A DNA stretch of 64,000 nt, from NCBI GenBank assembly GCA_036417435.1, contig CM070910.1, positions 70,278,784 to 70,342,783 of the forward strand. The letters run 5' to 3'. Position 1 is the first letter of the stretch. Each line of letters opens with the position of its first letter. The notes beneath the pieces were generated by a model that searched no databases, was not told the origin of the DNA, and saw nothing but the letters and a program-made list of their open reading frames with translations. Shown here piece after piece: positions 60,345-64,000 of the stretch. Position numbers and translations under genes: made by a program. The stretch is from Inia geoffrensis (taxonomy: Eukaryota > Chordata > Mammalia > Artiodactyla > Iniidae).

Positions 60345-60819
60345 AGCTAATTCTGTTAAGGGATAGGAGCACCCAGTCAACCTGCAAGTACCCTTATCCT
60401 AGATGGGTGCAGAGGATCACGATGCTGACTTTCTATCTAAATCACCTACTCTTTCTTTTTTTTAACATCTTTATTGGAGTATAATTGCTTTACAATGGTG
60501 TGTTAGTTTCTCCTGTATAACAAAATGAATCAGCTATACATATACATATATCCCCATATGCCCTCCCTCTTGCTTATTCCTCCCACCCTCCCTATCCCAC
60601 CCCTCTAGGTGGTCACAAAGCACTGAGCTGATCTCCCTGTGCTACGCGGCTGCTTCCCACTCGCTATCTGTTTTACATTTGGTAGTGTATATATGTCCAT
60701 GCCACTCTCTCACTTCATCCCAGCTTACCCTTCCCTCTCCCTGTGTCCTCAAGTCCATCCTCTACATCTGCGTCTTTATTCCTGTCCTGTCCCTAGGTTC
60801 TTCAGAACCTTTTTTTTTC

Positions 60820-63800
60820 TTAGATTCCATATATATGTGTTAGCATACGGTATTTGTTTCTCTCTTTCTGACTTACTTCACTCTGTATGAGAGACTCTAT
60901 GTCCATCCACCTCCATACAAATAACTCAATTTCATTTCTTTTTATGTCTGAGTAATATTCCATTGTATATATGTGTCACATCTTTAACCATTCATCTGTC
61001 GATGGACACTTAGGTTGCTTCCATGTCCTGGCAATTGTAAATAGGGCTGCAATGAACATTGTGGTACATGACTCTTTTTGAAGTATGGTTTTCTCCAGGT
61101 ATATATGCCCAGTAGTGGGATTGCTAGGTCGACTGTTAGTTCTATTTTTAGTTTTTTAAGGAACCTCCATGCTGTTCTCCATAGTGATTGTATCAATTTA
61201 CATTCCCACCAATACTGCAAAAGAGTTCCCTTTTCTCCGCACCCTCTCCAGCATTTATTGTTTGTAGATTTTTTGACGATGGCCATCCTGACTGGTGTGA
61301 GGTGATACCTCATTGTAGCTTTGGTTTGACTTTCTCGAATGATTAGTGATGCTGAGCATCCTTTACTGTGTTTGTTGCCAATCTGCGTATCTTCTTCGGA
61401 GAAATGTCTATTTAGATCTTTAGCCCATTTCTGGATTGGGTTGTTTGTTTTTTTGTTATTGAGCTGCATGAGCTGCATATAAATTTTGGAGATTAATCCT
61501 TTGTCAGTTGCTTCATTTGCAAATATTTTCTCCCATTCTGAGGGCTGTCTTTTCGTCTTGTTTATGGTTTCCTTTGCTGTGCAAAAACTTTTAAGTTTCA
61601 TTGGGTGCCATTTGTTTATTTTTGTTTTTAGTTCCATTTCTCTAGGAGGTGGGTCAAAAACGATCTTGCTGTGATTTATGTCATAGAGTGTTCTGCCTAT
61701 GTTTTCCTCTCAGAGTTTTAGAGTGTCTGGCCTTACATTTAGGTCTTTAATCTATTTTGAGTTTATTTTTATGTATGGTGTTACGGAGTGTTCTAATTTC
61801 ATTCTTTTACATGTAGCTGTCCAGTTTTCCCAGCACCACTTACTGAAGAGATTGTCTTTTCTCTATTGTATATTCTTGCCTCCTTTACCAAAGATAAGGT
61901 GACCAGGGCTTCCCTGGTGGAGCAGTGGTTGAGAGTCCGCCTGCCGATGTAGGGGACACGGGTTCATGCGCCGGTCCAGGAGGATCCCACATGCCGCAGA
62001 GCGGCTGGGCCCGTGAGCCATGGCTGCTGAGCCTGCACATCCAGAGACTATGCTCTGCAACGGGAGAGGCCACAACAGTGAGAGGCCTGCATACCACAAA
62101 AAAAAAAAAAAAAAAAAAAAGATAAGGTGACCATATGTGTGTGGGTTTATCTCTGGGTTTTCTATCCTGTTCCATTGATCTATATTTCTGTTTTTGTGCC
62201 AGTACCATAATGTCTTGATTATTGTAGCTTTGTAGTATAGTCTGAAGTCTGGGAGCCTGATTGTTCCAGCTCCGTCTTTCTTTCTCAAGATTGCTTTGGC
62301 TATTCGGGGTCTTTTGTGTTTCCATACAAATTGTAAAATTTCTTGTTCTAGTTCTGTGACAAATACCATTGGTAATTTGATAGGAATTGCATTAAACCTG
62401 TAGATTGCTTTTGGTAGTATAGTCATTTTCAGAGTATTGATTCTTCTAATCCAGGAGCATGGTATATCTCTCCATCTGTTTATGTTACCTTTGATTTCTT
62501 TCATCAATGTTTTACAGTTTTCTGAGTACAGGTCTTTTGCCTCCTTAGGTAGGTTTATTCCTAGGTATTTTATTCTTTTTGTTGCAAAGGTAAATGGGAG
62601 AATTTCCTTAATTTCTGTTTCAGATTTTTCATCATTGGTGTATAGGAATGTAAGCAATTCCTGTGCATTAATGATGTGTCCTGCTACTTTACCAAATTCA
62701 TTGATTAGCTCTAGTAGTTTTCTGGTAGCATCTTTAGGATTCTCTATGTATAGTATCATGTCATCTGCAAACAGTGACTGCTTTACTTCTTCTTCTCCCA
62801 TTTGGATTCCTTTTATTTCTTTATCATCTCTGATTGCTGTGGCTAAACGTTCCAAAACTATGTTGAATAATAGTGGTGAGACTGGGCAACCTTGTCTTGT
62901 TCCTGATCTTAGTGGAAATGCTTTCAGGTTTTCACCACTGAGAAAGATGTTGGCTGTGGCTTTGTCATATATGATAGCCTTTATTATGTTGAGGTAGGTT
63001 CCCTCTATGCTTACTTTCTGGAGAGTTTTTATCATAAATGGGTGTTGAATTTTGTCAAAAGCTTTTTGTGCATCTATTGAGATGATCATATGGTTTTTAT
63101 CCTTTAATTTGTTAATATGGTGAATCACACTGATTGATTTGTGTATATTGAGGAATCCTTCCATTCCTGGGATAAACCCCACTTGATCATGTTGTATGAT
63201 CCTCTTAATGTGCTGTTGGATTCTGTTTGCTAGTATTTTGTTGAGGATTTTTGCATATATGTTCATCAGTGACACTGGCCTGTAGTTTTCTTTTTTGTGA
63301 CGTCTTTGTCTGGTTTTGGTATCAGGGTGATGGTGGCCTTGTAGAATGAGTTTGGGAATGTCCCTCCCTCTGCTATATTTTGGAAGAGTTTGAGAAGGAG
63401 AGGTGTTAGCTCGTCTCTAAATGTTTGATAGAATTCACCTGTGAAGCCATGTGGTCCTGGGCTTTCGTTTGTTGGAAGATTTTTAATCATAGTTTCAATT
63501 TCAGTGCTTGTGATTGGTCTGTTTATATATTCTATTACTTCCTGGTTAAGTCTCGGAAGGTTGTGCTTTTTTAAGAATTTGTCCATTTCTTCCAGGTTGT
63601 CCATTTTATTGGCATATAGTTGCTTGTAGTAATGCCTCATGATCCTTTGTATTTCTGCAGTGTCAGTTGTTACTTTTCCTTTTTCATATCTAATTATACT
63701 GATTTTAGTCTTCTTCCTTTTTTTCTTGATGAGTCTGGCTAGTGGTTTATTAATTTTGTGTATCTTCTAAAAGTGCGAACTTTTAGTTTTATTGATCTTT

Positions 63801-64000
63801 GTTAGCATTTCCTTCATTTATTTCTAACCTGATTTTTATGATTTCTTTCCTTCTGCTAACTTTGGGTTTTTTTGTTCTTCTATCTCTAATTGCTTTAGGT
63901 GTAAGGTTAGGTTGTTTGAGATTTTTGTTGTTTCTTGAGGTAGGCTTGTATTGCTATAAACTTCCCTCTTAGAACTGCTTTTGCTGCATCCCAGAGTTTT
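60820..64000 (-). pseudogene. L1 ORF2, partial, carrying a SINE
   Basis: The normal TAA is at 60820-60822. Open segments are 60984-61637, 61863-63275 and 63266-63640, so at least two frame breaks separate them. The catalytic Phe-Ala-Asp-Asp of reverse transcriptase is at 62760-62771, within a 470-codon open frame. The cysteine-rich C-terminal motif lies near 61210-61260. The SINE at 61906-62117 is in plus orientation and lies downstream of the catalytic site. It adds 228 bp (76 codons) with no stop, so this frame crosses the SINE and resumes L1 text. The other breaks make the whole ORF2 non-functional. Confidence 0.9.
61906..62117 (+). repeat. CHR-type SINE in L1 ORF2
   Basis: Sense SINE with head 'gggcttccctggtggagcag' and a long poly-A. 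It is flanked by the perfect 16-bp target duplication 'aaagataaggtgacca' at 61890-61905 and 62118-62133. Confidence 0.97.

Larger units (their letters stand above)
60462..64000 (-). mobile_element. L1, minus strand, running off the window
   Basis: It begins with the antisense poly-A and 3' terminus ('ttaacatctttattggagta') and continues through the antisense 3' UTR and ORF2 to the window end, at about the region just after the endonuclease domain. At least 3.3 kb of L1 plus one SINE is present. Its 5' end and target duplication lie outside the window. Confidence 0.96.

Overview
This window looks like nuclear DNA from a cetacean (whale or dolphin). The best evidence is a series of tRNA-derived CHR-type SINEs that open with a 'cttccctggtggcgcag' head and carry Pol III A and B boxes, alongside cetartiodactyl L1 elements. 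No ruminant Bov-A2 or BovB elements were recognised. Genus cannot be fixed by eye. I found no host protein-coding gene, tRNA, rRNA or CRISPR array. The open frames in the window are short or lie inside transposable elements, so this is intergenic or deep intronic sequence. All repeat names come from memory of consensus families, not from a search.

Layout: 1-12 kb holds old L1 and L2 fragments, two antisense SINEs (4975-5123, 10556-10672), an antisense 3'-end L1 (7225-7788) and a MaLR-type LTR (11553-11975). 12-27 kb holds two younger 5'-truncated L1s (13993-16004 and 21343-23244). The second sits inside an older antisense L1. It also has a TG microsatellite, a long TA microsatellite beside a SINE, and further ancient repeats. 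27-37 kb has MER5-like DNA transposon relics, a solo LTR with perfect 5-bp target duplications inside a MIR (29719-30276), a long L2 split by an L1, and a Tigger-like element.

37.4-45.8 kb is the most striking part. A MIR is split by a mariner-type palindromic element. That is split by a truncated L1, whose tail is split by a nearly full-length 7.36-kb L1, whose ORF2 is split by a SINE. The target-site duplications of the outer four insertions can be read directly. 47.3-51.3 kb is a decayed endogenous retrovirus on the minus strand with recognisable nucleocapsid, protease, reverse transcriptase and RNase H motifs. 51.4-57 kb is SINE-rich and contains an L1 with an inverted 5' part (54384-55120). 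57-60.4 kb is mostly unique and includes a 106-bp tandem duplication. 60.46 kb to the end is a minus-strand L1 whose ORF2 stays open through an inserted SINE.

Nothing here works as an operon or pathway. The content is a layered record of retrotransposition whose relative order can be read from the nesting. I did not find a convincing undescribed biological system. The best leads are the five-layer nest, the in-frame SINE in L1 ORF2, the ERV fossil and two unique stretches that might be conserved non-coding elements.
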